A stretch of DNA of 64,000 nt from DASRFR01 sp035651455. GTDB taxonomy: Bacteria > Acidobacteriota > Terriglobia > Terriglobales > Acidobacteriaceae. The position numbers were made by a program, and so were the translations under genes. The stretch lies in the NCBI GenBank assembly GCA_035651455.1, contig DASRFR010000047.1:124001-188000 (forward strand). The letters run 5' to 3'. Positions 46,792 to 54,793 of this stretch are shown in pieces (the first letter of the stretch is position 1; each line of letters begins with the position of its first letter). The notes beneath the pieces are model-generated. The model did not search any database. It was not told the origin of the DNA and saw nothing but the letters and a program-made list of their open reading frames with translations.

Positions 46792-46995
46792 ATGCCGGTC
46801 GCGCTTCCTGAACCGGATGGAGAAAAGGATGGGATTCCACTCTGGGTTTGCCCGAATTGCGGGCGTTTCAAGCCTATTGAGGATTTCGCCTGGAAAAAAA
46901 GAAATGACATTTGTCCCGGACAGCAGGTTTGGTTCAAAGATGGATGGTGTAAACCCTGCTTGCAGGCCCTGATCAAGGGCAGCGAGGCCATTTAA
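46792..46995 (+). CDS. Small Zn-ribbon-like hypothetical protein
   Basis: A 67-residue protein from ATG 46792 with a strong GGAGGA site (46781-46786). It contains CPNCG near residue 20 and a CKPC pair near residue 54, giving a probable four-Cys zinc site, with a Lys-rich middle (FAWKKRNDICPG). There is no membrane segment. I recognise no family. It lies between the efflux operon and an amidohydrolase and may be independently transcribed. Confidence 0.7.
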   Translation: MPVALPEPDGEKDGIPLWVCPNCGRFKPIEDFAWKKRNDICPGQQVWFKDGWCKPCLQALIKGSEAI

Positions 46996-47118
46996 CAAAC
47001 CAGAATGCCCACAATAGCAAGTGAACCACGCGGCGCGTCGCCAGGTTTCCAGCTTGCCAAGCTTCCAGCCGAAAGAATACTTTCCCTTACAACAAGCGGT
47101 CTGCCCAGGAGGATCCTG

Positions 47119-48591
47119 ATGCCATTAGCCCGTAGGTCGCGAATTCTTGCATTCATGCTTCTCTTTACCTTTCTCGCACAGGCGCAGTCGCCTGAGCTGT
47201 CAAAAGCGGTGCAGGAGTTCGTTCGCGTAGCTGCTGGGCACATCATCCTGAGTCATGTCCGGGTTATTGACGGAACCGGCGCCCCTGCTCTCGAAGATCA
47301 GGATGTGGTGATCGACGGCGGAAAGATCACGGCAGTGGAGAAGGCTTTTAATGTCGCGCCCCAGCCAGGAGCGAGCGTCCTGGATCTGCGCGGGTACACG
47401 GTCATACCGGGGATCGTGGGCATGCACAATCATTTGTTCTACATTGCACGGCCAAACCTCGACAGCCGGCGGCATTTCGACGATCCAGTGGTGGTGCCGC
47501 AGATGACGTTCTCCGCGCCCCGTTTGTATCTTGCAGGCGGCGTCACCACCATGCGCACCACCGGCAGCGTGGAAACTTATGGGGACCTCAACCTCAAGAA
47601 GGACATCGATGCCGGTAAACTTCCCGGCCCACATTTGGACGTAACCGGCCCTTACCTCGAAGGCAGCCCGAGCTATTTCCTGCAGATGCCGCACCTCACC
47701 GGCGCTGACGACGCCCGGCAGACCGTCGAGTACTGGGCCGACCGCGGCGTGACCTCGTTCAAGGCCTACATGAACATTACCCGGGAGGAGTTGAAGGCGG
47801 CCATTGACGCCGCTCACAAACGCGGCATCAAGGTGACCGGCCACCTTTGCTCAGTGACCTATAAGGAGGCGGCCCAGCTTGGGATCGACGACCTGGAGCA
47901 CGGTTTTTTTGTGAACACGCAGCTCGATCCCGACAAGAAGCACGATGTTTGCAGTCAAAGCGCGGGCGAGGAAACCCTGGCCCGCATGGATCCAAACGGT
48001 CCGGAGGCCAAAGATCTGATAGCGACGCTAATCAGCCATCATGTTGCGATCACATCAACGCTGCCGGTTTTTGAGAGCGATGCCAGCGCAGGACGTCCGC
48101 CGGTGCGCCAGCAGGTTTTGGATGCGATGACTCCCGAAGCCCGCGAGGACTACTTTCTACTGCGGCAGAGGCCCGCGTCAGCACCGGCCCGCAAGATTGA
48201 TCCCGCCATGCTCTGGCGGCGCGACCTGCAGCTTGAACACGCATTCGCGGCGGCCGGTGGACTGCTGCTGTCCGGCCCCGATCCTACGGGGAGGGGCGAT
48301 GTGCTGCCTGGCTTCAGCGATCAGCGCGGCATCGAGTTGCTGGTGGAAGCCGGATTTTCTCCCGTCGAGGCCGTCAAGGTCGCGACGCTCAACGGCGCCG
48401 TCTACGAGGGTAGGGACAAGCAGATCGGGTCCATCGCAGCGGGGAAGAACGCGGACCTGGTCGTGATTAAGGGCGATCCATCGAAACAAATTTCTGATGT
48501 CGAGAATGTCGAGGTTGTCTTCAAGGATGGAGTCGGCTACGACTCGAAGAAACTTCTGGATTCGGTGAGGGGCCGGTACGGGCAGTATTGA
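47119..48591 (+). CDS. Exported amidohydrolase-superfamily protein
   Basis: A 490-residue protein from ATG 47119 (AGGAGG site 4 nt upstream) with a signal peptide ending near FLAQAQS. The metal-dependent hydrolase barrel has the HxH pair in GMHNHLFYI, a likely carbamylated-Lys position in SFKAYMNITRE, His residues in TGHLCSVTYKEAAQ and DLEHGFF, and the late Asp in LLSGPDPTG. The C-terminus returns to a composite beta-sandwich (GKNADLVVIKGDPSKQIS). It resembles secreted imidazolonepropionase/prolidase-like enzymes. Substrate unknown. Confidence 0.88.
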   Translation: MPLARRSRILAFMLLFTFLAQAQSPELSKAVQEFVRVAAGHIILSHVRVIDGTGAPALEDQDVVIDGGKITAVEKAFNVAPQPGASVLDLRGYTVIPGIVGMHNHLFYIARPNLDSRRHFDDPVVVPQMTFSAPRLYLAGGVTTMRTTGSVETYGDLNLKKDIDAGKLPGPHLDVTGPYLEGSPSYFLQMPHLTGADDARQTVEYWADRGVTSFKAYMNITREELKAAIDAAHKRGIKVTGHLCSVTYKEAAQLGIDDLEHGFFVNTQLDPDKKHDVCSQSAGEETLARMDPNGPEAKDLIATLISHHVAITSTLPVFESDASAGRPPVRQQVLDAMTPEAREDYFLLRQRPASAPARKIDPAMLWRRDLQLEHAFAAAGGLLLSGPDPTGRGDVLPGFSDQRGIELLVEAGFSPVEAVKVATLNGAVYEGRDKQIGSIAAGKNADLVVIKGDPSKQISDVENVEVVFKDGVGYDSKKLLDSVRGRYGQY

Positions 48592-48693
48592 TTGCCAAAT
48601 TTGTCGTGCTTCAATCCGACAGTCATGCTTGCGGGCTGCAGCCGCCCTTGCTAATAGAGTTGCGGCACCAGGAGGTCTGCAGTTAAGACTTAA

Positions 48694-48783
48694 TGGCGGA
48701 GAGGGAGGGATTCGAACCCCCGATACCCGTCAAGGTATGTCCGCTTTCGAGGCGGATCGTTTCAACCACTCACGCACCTCTCC
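48694..48783 (-). tRNA. tRNA-Ser (anticodon CGA)
   Basis: On the minus strand the acceptor stem GGAGAGG pairs with CCTCTCC, followed by discriminator G and an encoded CCA at 48694-48696. The anticodon stem TCCGC/GCGGA holds loop CTCGAAA, giving anticodon CGA (codon UCG). A long variable arm (ATACC...GGTAT) and a T-arm GGTTCGAATCC mark class II tRNA-Ser. Confidence 0.95.
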
Positions 48784-48872
48784 GCGCCAACAAAAACAGC
48801 TTTCAATGCGAGTCCCGGGAGGACTCGCCGTTTCAATCAGGAAGTACTCGCCGTTCTAACGAATGACTCCGG

Positions 48873-49370
48873 CTAACGGCGCTTTTCCCGAAAGAATGCC
48901 TGCAACAACTCTGATGAGCGGCCCGCGAGAACCCCGCCCCGAACCTCCATTCGATGGTTGAGGTGCGGGTGATTCAGCACCTGCATCGCGGAGCGCACCG
49001 CACCCGCTTTCGGGTCATCCGCCCCGTATACCAACCGCTTGATGCGCGCGTGCACCAGGGCGCCCGCACACATGGGGCACGGCTCAATTGTAACAAACAG
49101 CTCGCACTCTCCCAGGCGATGGTTACCGACGATTTTGCCGGCTTGGCGCAGGGCCACGATCTCCGCATGGGCGGTGGGATCGGCACCTGCGATGTTCTGA
49201 TTCCACCCCTGCGCAACAATCCGGCCGTCGCATACCACCACCGCGCCGACCGGCACTTCGCCCGCTTCGAGAGCCCTGCGGGCGGCGCGCAGAGCCTCTT
49301 CCATCCACAACTCATCGGCTTGCCATCTCGATTCATCCTGGTTGGGCTGTTTCGCTGGAAGATCATCCAT
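48873..49370 (-). CDS. tadA: tRNA adenosine(34) deaminase
   Basis: A 165-residue zinc deaminase that turns A34 of tRNA-Arg(ACG) into inosine. Zinc ligands and proton-shuttle Glu are His68/Glu70 (AHAEIVAL) and Cys98/Cys101 (EPCPMCAGAL). I favour ATG 49370 (MDDLPAKQPN), but the frame is open upstream to 49481 and a start nearer MEEALRAARRAL is also possible. It is divergent from the second nuoI, with a 67-bp gap. Confidence 0.93.
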   Translation of the reverse strand: MDDLPAKQPNQDESRWQADELWMEEALRAARRALEAGEVPVGAVVVCDGRIVAQGWNQNIAGADPTAHAEIVALRQAGKIVGNHRLGECELFVTIEPCPMCAGALVHARIKRLVYGADDPKAGAVRSAMQVLNHPHLNHRMEVRGGVLAGRSSELLQAFFREKRR

Positions 49371-49437
49371 CGAGGTTTGTTGAAGTGCTCCGCGGGGCCG
49401 AGGCGACGATTGAAAGGCTTCTTTGCTAGGGGCGTTA

Positions 49438-49917
49438 ATGGTATTCTTTCGCTTTATGGGCATCCCAAGCCTGCTTCGCAAGGTCTTCCTGCTCGACCTG
49501 GTTCAGGGTCTGAGCGTTACTTTCCGCTACCAGAACCCGAAAGAGGTCTATACCGAACAATATCCGCTGGAGCGTCCCCAGGTGGCGGAACGGTACCGTG
49601 GCGCGCCAAGGCTGAACGTCAATCCGGATACGAACGAGACCATGTGCATCGCATGCGACTTGTGCGCTCTCGCATGTCCGGAGCACCTGATTGTAGTTTC
49701 CAGCGAACGTAACGAGAAGACCCGGCGCAAGGAACTTACCACCTTCACCTACGATCTGAGCCGCTGCATGTTCTGCGGTCTTTGCGAGGACGCGTGCCCG
49801 ACGGACGCGCTGGAACTGACCCAGGATTTCGAACTCGCCAACTACACACGCGAAGGCGCCATCTGGGACCGAGAAACGCTGGAGAAAGGTCCCCAACCGA
49901 CACAATATCGCAAGTAG
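49438..49917 (+). CDS. nuoI: NADH-quinone oxidoreductase subunit I, orphan copy 2
   Basis: A 159-residue 2x[4Fe-4S] protein from ATG 49438 (AGGGG site upstream). Cys motifs are CIACDLCALACP and CMFCGLCEDACP, and the DLVQGLSVTFRYQNPKEVYTEQYP segment is typical of NuoI. It differs clearly from the copy at 34409 in the C-terminal half. No other complex I gene is adjacent; the gene 5 bp downstream is the UGA-containing AhpD-like ORF. It may belong to a second complex I or to another electron-transfer complex. Confidence 0.9.
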   Translation: MVFFRFMGIPSLLRKVFLLDLVQGLSVTFRYQNPKEVYTEQYPLERPQVAERYRGAPRLNVNPDTNETMCIACDLCALACPEHLIVVSSERNEKTRRKELTTFTYDLSRCMFCGLCEDACPTDALELTQDFELANYTREGAIWDRETLEKGPQPTQYRK

Positions 49918-49922
49918 CACGT

Positions 49923-50510
49923 ATGGCACGGATCAAGGGCGCGGAAGCCAAGCAGCATGGATTCATTGCCGGGCTTTTCCTGCGCACTGTTTACGCCTTG
50001 AGCAAGCGCAAACTGGGGCGCGTGGTGGCGCCGTTGCAGGTCACCGGACATCATCCGCGTATTCTCTGGGGCTACGCCCAGATGGAACAATCGCAAATGG
50101 GAAGCCATAACTTGCAGGCCGCTCTCAAGGACCTGGTCAGTCTGCGGGTTGCGACGCTGATCGGCTGTCCCTTTTGAATCGACATCGGCTCTGCGGTCAG
50201 CAGGCAAAACGGCATCACGGCAGAGAAGATCCAGGGTCTGGCAACGTATGACACGAGCGCGCTGTTTTCAGAGCAGGAAAAGCTCGCCCTCAGATACGCC
50301 GATGCAATGACGCACACTCCGGTGGAGGTTCCCACCGAGGTTTTTGAGGCATTGCGAGCAGCTTTCAACGAGGCGCAACTGGTCGAACTCACGTCGGCGA
50401 TTGCGTGGGAAAACTACCGTGCGCGCTTTGATCACGCGTTCGGCATTGAATCAGAGAACTTCAGCGAAGGCGCTGTTTGCGCACTGCCTGTACGTGCCGG
50501 ACAAGCCTGA
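49923..50510 (+). CDS. AhpD-like (carboxymuconolactone decarboxylase family) protein, candidate selenoprotein with UGA at codon 85
   Basis: An ATG at 49923, 5 bp after nuoI, opens a frame that meets TGA at 50175-50177 (codon 85) and then continues without another stop to TGA 50508-50510, for 195 residues. The sequence across the TGA reads GCPF-UGA-IDIGS, exactly where AhpD-family proteins have CPFC, so UGA replaces the second Cys of CxxC. The downstream part (IDIGSAVSRQNGITAEKI, ALRYADAMTHTP, ELTSAIAWENYRARFDHAFGI) is a good family match. If UGA is Sec, this is a redox selenoprotein (peroxidase/disulfide reductase type). If not, it is a nonsense-mutated gene. Confidence 0.75.
50175..50204 (+). 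other. UGA recoding site with bSECIS-like hairpin
   Basis: TGA at 50175-50177 is followed after 17 nt by a hairpin: stem 50191-50194 with 50200-50203 (four Watson-Crick pairs plus a G-U below), loop GGUCA. Bacterial SECIS elements lie inside the coding sequence just after the UGA, with a G-rich apical loop at about this distance, as in E. coli fdhF (loop AGGUCU). The stem is short, so the prediction is moderate. Confidence 0.55.
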
Positions 50511-50532
50511 AATTTGGACGCCGCAAACTGAA

Positions 50533-51627
50533 TTACAAAGCCGGCTGTTGTTGAGTCATGCAATGCATGGCGCCAAAACCCCAGATCAAATCGCCCGAAT
50601 AGATGCCGACCACTTCGCGAGCAGGGAAGAGTTCGGCCAGAATATTCAGTGCGACGCGATCATTGGGATCGTTGAAAACCGGCACCAGCACCAATCCATT
50701 CGCGATGTAGAAGTTCCCGTAGCTGGCAGGCAGCCGCCGGCCCTCAAAGATGACGGCGCTGGGCATGGGTATCTCTACAATGCGCAACGCATTCCCGTCC
50801 TGATCGGTTGCAGACTTCAGGCGCTGTAAGTTCTCCTGCAAGGCTTTGTAATTTTCGTCTTTCTTGTTCCCCTCGACCATTGTGACGACGGTGTTTGGCG
50901 TTACGAAGCGTGCAAGGTCGTCGACGTGGCCGTGAGTGTCGTCGCCGAGGATGCCGCGTCCTAACCAGAGCACCTTGCGAATGCCGAGGTATTGCGCGAA
51001 CACTTTTTCATAGTCCTGACGCTGCATGCCGGCATTGCGTTGTTGCTCGGTACTCAGCAAGCATTCTTCTGTGGTCAGGAGCGCGCCGCTGCCATTCACA
51101 TCGATCGAGCCACCCTCGAGCACGACCCGACGATTTCTGTAAGTAGCCAGCACTTCTTCTGCGGCCGCGGCCTGAGCCATCAGGGTGCCTATCTTCTCGT
51201 CATTTTTCCAATTGCGATACTTGGCCCAGGCATTAAAGCACCAGTTGACCGCCGCCCGCCTCGGGCGTCCGCCGTTGTGAGCATGGACGAAGGTACAGCC
51301 AGAATCCCGCGTCCACACTCGATCCGTCGGCCAGCGGTGAAAGCGAAGGTTTTGGTGTAGCGCGTTCGCACGCTCCAGTACTTTGCGTGCGTTCTGTTCC
51401 GAGGTTGCGTTATTCACGATCAGGTCGACACGCTCGTGCCGCGCAAGATGGCGGATTATTTCCGCATAGACCCACGGAATCGGGTCGAATTTTCCCGGCC
51501 AATCATTTCGATAATGAGGCCACGCCAGCCAGGTCGAATCGTGCGGCTCCCATTCAGCAGGCATGCGAAATAACGGCTCGGGCGAGTTTAAAGTCTTACT
51601 TGAACTGGAAGGGAGGCGCGGCTTCAA
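50533..51627 (-). CDS. aguA: Agmatine deiminase
   Basis: A 364-residue enzyme of the guanidino-group-modifying family converting agmatine to N-carbamoylputrescine. The start DSTWLAWPHYRNDWPGKF, the segment RVWTRDSGCTFVHAHNGG (binding Asp), EGGSIDVNGSGALLTTEEC, GDDTHGHVDDLARF with the catalytic His, and the final nucleophile Cys in GAMHCMTQQQPA are all present. I use TTG 51627 (GAGGA 9 nt upstream), but ATG 51564 is also possible. It starts 12 bp after aguB. Confidence 0.93.
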   Translation of the reverse strand: MKPRLPSSSSKTLNSPEPLFRMPAEWEPHDSTWLAWPHYRNDWPGKFDPIPWVYAEIIRHLARHERVDLIVNNATSEQNARKVLERANALHQNLRFHRWPTDRVWTRDSGCTFVHAHNGGRPRRAAVNWCFNAWAKYRNWKNDEKIGTLMAQAAAAEEVLATYRNRRVVLEGGSIDVNGSGALLTTEECLLSTEQQRNAGMQRQDYEKVFAQYLGIRKVLWLGRGILGDDTHGHVDDLARFVTPNTVVTMVEGNKKDENYKALQENLQRLKSATDQDGNALRIVEIPMPSAVIFEGRRLPASYGNFYIANGLVLVPVFNDPNDRVALNILAELFPAREVVGIYSGDLIWGFGAMHCMTQQQPAL

Positions 51628-51639
51628 TCGTAGAGGTCC

Positions 51640-52542
51640 TCAGTCAATGAGTCTGCTGGTAATGGGTGCGTAGCTGTCGACGCGGCGGTCACGCAAAAAC
51701 GGCCAATTGCGGCGGGTATCTTCCAGCTTTCGGAGATCCACTTCGCCCATCAGTATTTCTTCCCGATCGTGGGAGGCCTGGGCGATTACACGCCCGAAGG
51801 CGTCGGCAATGAATGAGCCTCCCCAGAACTCCAGCCCTTTGCCTGGCGCAGAGTTGCCACGAATATTTCCCGTTTCGAATCCCACCCGATTCACCACGCC
51901 CACGTACACCCCGTTGGCAATGGCATGCGCACGCTGAATGGTTCTCCAGGCATCGTACTGGGCTTCTCCGAACTCCGCTTTCTCCGCAGGATGCCAGCCG
52001 ATCGCGGTGGGATAGAACAAAACCGGCGCTCCTTGTAATGCGGTTAAGCGCGCACCCTCCGGATACCACTGGTCCCAGCACACAAGCGTGCCAATCTTCC
52101 CGGCGCTGGTTTCGATAGCGCGGAATCCCAGGTCTCCCGGCGTGAAATAGAACTTTTCGTAGTAAAGCGGATCGTCGGGAATGTGCATCTTGCGGTAAAT
52201 GCCGCGCAAAACGCCGTCTTTATCAAATACCGCGGCCGTGTTGTGATAAACGCCAAGTGCCCGCTTTTCGAAAAGCGAAGCGATGAGCACGACGCCGTTT
52301 TGCTTTGCGGCTTGGGCAAGCTTCTGGCTGGCAGGACCCGGAATGGGTTCCGCCAGATCGAAGAGGGCCGCATCCTCTCGCTGGCAGAAATATTGTGTCT
52401 GAAACAGTTCGGGCAGGCTGACGACCTGCGCGCCACCAGCGGCAGCGTCCGCAACGCGATCGAGCGCTTTCTGCAGATTTTGCTCCGGCTCGGGCCCACA
52501 AGACATCTGCACCAGGCCGATTTGGAATTGCTCCTGCGCCAA
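51640..52542 (-). CDS. aguB: N-carbamoylputrescine amidase (carbon-nitrogen hydrolase)
   Basis: A 300-residue nitrilase-superfamily enzyme releasing putrescine, CO2 and NH3 from N-carbamoylputrescine. The catalytic triad is visible: Glu in SLPELFQTQYF, Lys in IYRKMHIPDDP, Cys in LVCWDQWYPEGARL. I place the start at TTG 52542, which has GAGGAGG 8 nt upstream; a GTG at 52608 would add an uncharacteristic N-terminus. It is the first gene of the aguB-aguA operon. A shared 166-bp region separates it from the divergent DHS-like gene. Confidence 0.93.
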   Translation of the reverse strand: MAQEQFQIGLVQMSCGPEPEQNLQKALDRVADAAAGGAQVVSLPELFQTQYFCQREDAALFDLAEPIPGPASQKLAQAAKQNGVVLIASLFEKRALGVYHNTAAVFDKDGVLRGIYRKMHIPDDPLYYEKFYFTPGDLGFRAIETSAGKIGTLVCWDQWYPEGARLTALQGAPVLFYPTAIGWHPAEKAEFGEAQYDAWRTIQRAHAIANGVYVGVVNRVGFETGNIRGNSAPGKGLEFWGGSFIADAFGRVIAQASHDREEILMGEVDLRKLEDTRRNWPFLRDRRVDSYAPITSRLID

Positions 52543-52708
52543 CGCGAAATCCTCCTCTTCGAGAAGCGACAGAATAACAGACACACTTCTTCCATGCAGG
52601 AGGCGCACCTTGGGAGAGTGATGAAAAGCGCGCGGTTACGAGTGGCCGGTTCGCGAGCACATCTAGTACAGTATTTCTTCATCCCATACACCATCCTGCG
52701 GAGGTTCC

Positions 52709-53836
52709 GTGAAGCACGATCATCAGGAAGGTAGCGGCATCCAACGCAAGCTGCACAATCCGGTAGAAGACCGCCTCATACCGCTTGAGCCGCTCGATCT
52801 CTCCAAGATCCACTCGGTCGATGACCTGGTGCGTGCCATGGCCAAAACCGCCTTCACAGGCCGGCAATTGGGTGAAGCCGCGGATGTGCTCGAGGCTATG
52901 GCGCGCGACCGCGATTGCTTCGTGGTCATGACCTTGGCAGGGGCGATGACTGTAGCCAAGCAGGGTCTCGTGATCGCCGAATTAATCGAGCGTGGCATTG
53001 TTCATGCCATCGTTTCGACGGGCGCGCTGATGGCCCACGGATTGGTCGAGGCCACCGGGCGGGCCCACTTCCGTCACAATCCTGATCTAAGCGACGAAGA
53101 ACTTTACGAGGCGGGCTACAACCGCGTCTACGACACGCTGGAACCTGAGCAGAACCTGGACGATGTCGAGAAGGTTATGGCGAAGGTTCTAGAAGACTGG
53201 GATAGCGAAGAAGTCATGTGTTCCTTCAAGCTGAATCGCGCCATTGGAGCTCATCTCGCGAAGCATGCGAAAGGACAGAGGGGCATACTCAAATCCGCCT
53301 ACGAGCACGACGTCCCAGTGTTCGTTCCGGCATTCACCGATTCAGAACTCGGCCTTGACGTTGCTCTAAGCAATCGCGAGCGCGCAAGGGATGGGCGGCC
53401 GCGACTTCGTTTTGATCCTTTTGAGGACCTGGAATATTTTGCCGCGACGCTGCTGAAGCAGAAGCGGTTGGGCATTTTCACGATCGGCGGCGGCGTCCCA
53501 CGGAACTGGTCGCAGCAGTTCGGGCCGTTCATCGAACTCCGCCATCGCCGGGGCGGGGAAGACTTGCCCTTGAAACGCTACCATTATGGCCTCCGGATTT
53601 GCCCCGAGCCTGTCTACTGGGGTGGGCTGTCGGGCAGTCCCTACAGCGAAGCTGTCTCTTGGGGAAAATTCGTGCCGCCCGGCGAAGGAGGCAAGTTCGG
53701 AGAAGTCTTTGTCGACGCGACGATCGGCTTGCCCCTGATCGTAGCAGCCGTCCTCGAGCGTTTAGATAGATCCAAGAATGGCTCGCAAAAATCACCAGCG
53801 AGAACGACAGGGAAGAAGGCTTTGGCGAGAAGATGA
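52709..53836 (+). CDS. Deoxyhypusine synthase-like protein
   Basis: A 375-residue protein from GTG 52709 (GGAGG 4 nt before). It matches bacterial deoxyhypusine synthase-like enzymes (NAD-dependent aminobutyl transfer from spermidine/putrescine). The segment FVVMTLAGAMTVAKQGLVIAELI, GALMAHGLVEATG, FTIGGGVPRNWSQQ, and the active-site Lys in SEAVSWGKFVPP are retained. Bacteria have no eIF5A of the usual kind, so the acceptor is more likely a small amine, e.g. putrescine giving homospermidine. It sits amid arginine-to-putrescine genes, which fits a polyamine role. Confidence 0.88.
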   Translation: MKHDHQEGSGIQRKLHNPVEDRLIPLEPLDLSKIHSVDDLVRAMAKTAFTGRQLGEAADVLEAMARDRDCFVVMTLAGAMTVAKQGLVIAELIERGIVHAIVSTGALMAHGLVEATGRAHFRHNPDLSDEELYEAGYNRVYDTLEPEQNLDDVEKVMAKVLEDWDSEEVMCSFKLNRAIGAHLAKHAKGQRGILKSAYEHDVPVFVPAFTDSELGLDVALSNRERARDGRPRLRFDPFEDLEYFAATLLKQKRLGIFTIGGGVPRNWSQQFGPFIELRHRRGGEDLPLKRYHYGLRICPEPVYWGGLSGSPYSEAVSWGKFVPPGEGGKFGEVFVDATIGLPLIVAAVLERLDRSKNGSQKSPARTTGKKALARR

Positions 53837-53858
53837 ATGCGCTTTGTGAACCGCAGCT

Positions 53859-54011
53859 TTAGCCTGCGCGTTTGAAGTACTGCACGTCACGTTCGTGGGC
53901 CTCGGCCGCCTTACGAGTGGCAAAAGTACCGAGATTACGCGCCTTCCCTGTCTTAGGATCCTTCTTTTTTGAATATAGCCGGTACTTGCCCGAACTGAGC
54001 TTCCGAATCAT
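53859..54011 (-). CDS. Small basic hypothetical protein, 50 aa
   Basis: A 50-residue protein starting at ATG 54011 with AGGAGG upstream. It reads MIRKLSSGKYRLYSKKKDP followed by KTGKARNLGTFATRKAAEAHERDVQYFKR. The strong Lys/Arg content and shared pattern with small putative nucleic-acid- or ribosome-associated proteins argue that it is real, but no function is known. It is convergent with the DHS-like gene (22-bp gap). Confidence 0.7.
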   Translation of the reverse strand: MIRKLSSGKYRLYSKKKDPKTGKARNLGTFATRKAAEAHERDVQYFKRAG

Positions 54012-54098
54012 AGTTCTTCCTCCTAGGCGCTTTTCTCGGACGCTGGAGCGCACGGGTTCGGTTGCCTTCGTTCAATGACGGGTAGGTTCAGGGCGCTT

Positions 54099-54644
54099 TT
54101 AATCGAAGATGAAGATTGCCGCGGCGATCACGGTGGTCCAAAGCCCCCGCTTGTCGCCCACGGCAGACTGCGTGACATTGGCGGTTCGGACAATCTTGTT
54201 CGAGATGCGATAGATTTCCTTCTTCTCGTCCCATGACCGGTCGGGATCGAACTCCACATTCAATGTCGTGGCCAGCATCTCGGCGGCTAGCTCTTCGGCA
54301 TAATCGCCGGCCGCGTCTTCGGTCTCGCCGAAGGAATGGTGCTCGCTCAAATAACCATAAGTATTGCGGTCGGCAGGAATGGCCACGCCGATACTTGCGG
54401 CCAGCAAGCGGTGCGGTTCATGGGTAGAGTTCTCGGCAACGACTGCGAAAACGACCTCGCCGGGATGCAAATATTTGAGTCCCTGGGTGCGGGCAATCAA
54501 CTTGCACTGGGGAGGAAAAATGGAAGAAACGCGGACCAGATTCTGAGCGGCAATTCCCGCGTCGCGCAGCGCGAGCTCAAATGAGGTTAACCGCTCTTTA
54601 TGCTTACCGACCCCCTTGGTGAAGAAAATCCGCTTGGGGACCAT
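54099..54644 (-). CDS. pdaD: Pyruvoyl-dependent arginine decarboxylase
   Basis: A 181-residue proenzyme, starting at ATG 54644 (MVPKRIFFTKGVG). It self-cleaves at a Ser-Ser bond in RVSSIFPPQCK (residues 40-41), producing the pyruvoyl group. The product decarboxylates arginine to agmatine. Further family signs: GYLSEHHSFGETEDAAGDYAEELAAEML and ADRNTYG. It provides the first step of the route served by aguA and aguB encoded 1.6-4 kb away. A GTG at 54692 would extend the N-terminus by 16 residues but has no ribosome site. Confidence 0.92.
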   Translation of the reverse strand: MVPKRIFFTKGVGKHKERLTSFELALRDAGIAAQNLVRVSSIFPPQCKLIARTQGLKYLHPGEVVFAVVAENSTHEPHRLLAASIGVAIPADRNTYGYLSEHHSFGETEDAAGDYAEELAAEMLATTLNVEFDPDRSWDEKKEIYRISNKIVRTANVTQSAVGDKRGLWTTVIAAAIFIFD

Positions 54645-54741
54645 GTCTTTGGACAATTCCTGTGCCTCCGCATTTTGTGGTGGAAAATGCACAATCTAAC
54701 ACAGCGATATGTAAAGGGAATGTGAAAAGTGAGGTGAGGTG

Positions 54742-54772
54742 AAAAAAAGAGGCGGCAACTGGGTCACCGCCT
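54742..54772 (-). terminator. Rho-independent terminator after the 117-aa secreted protein gene
   Basis: On the minus strand a 6-bp stem (AGGCGG/CCGCCT, 54750-54755 with 54767-54772) with an 11-nt loop is followed by a run of seven T (plus-strand A-run at 54742-54748). It begins 22 bp after the stop of the 54794-55147 gene. Confidence 0.8.
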
Positions 54773-54793
54773 GCGCGAGAGAGCCTGACTTGT

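Noticed and set aside
49782..50177. 131-aa ORF ending at TGA 50177 as a separate protein
   Set aside because: Its upstream part overlaps nuoI and the real start is ATG 49923; the frame continues past the TGA as one AhpD-like protein.
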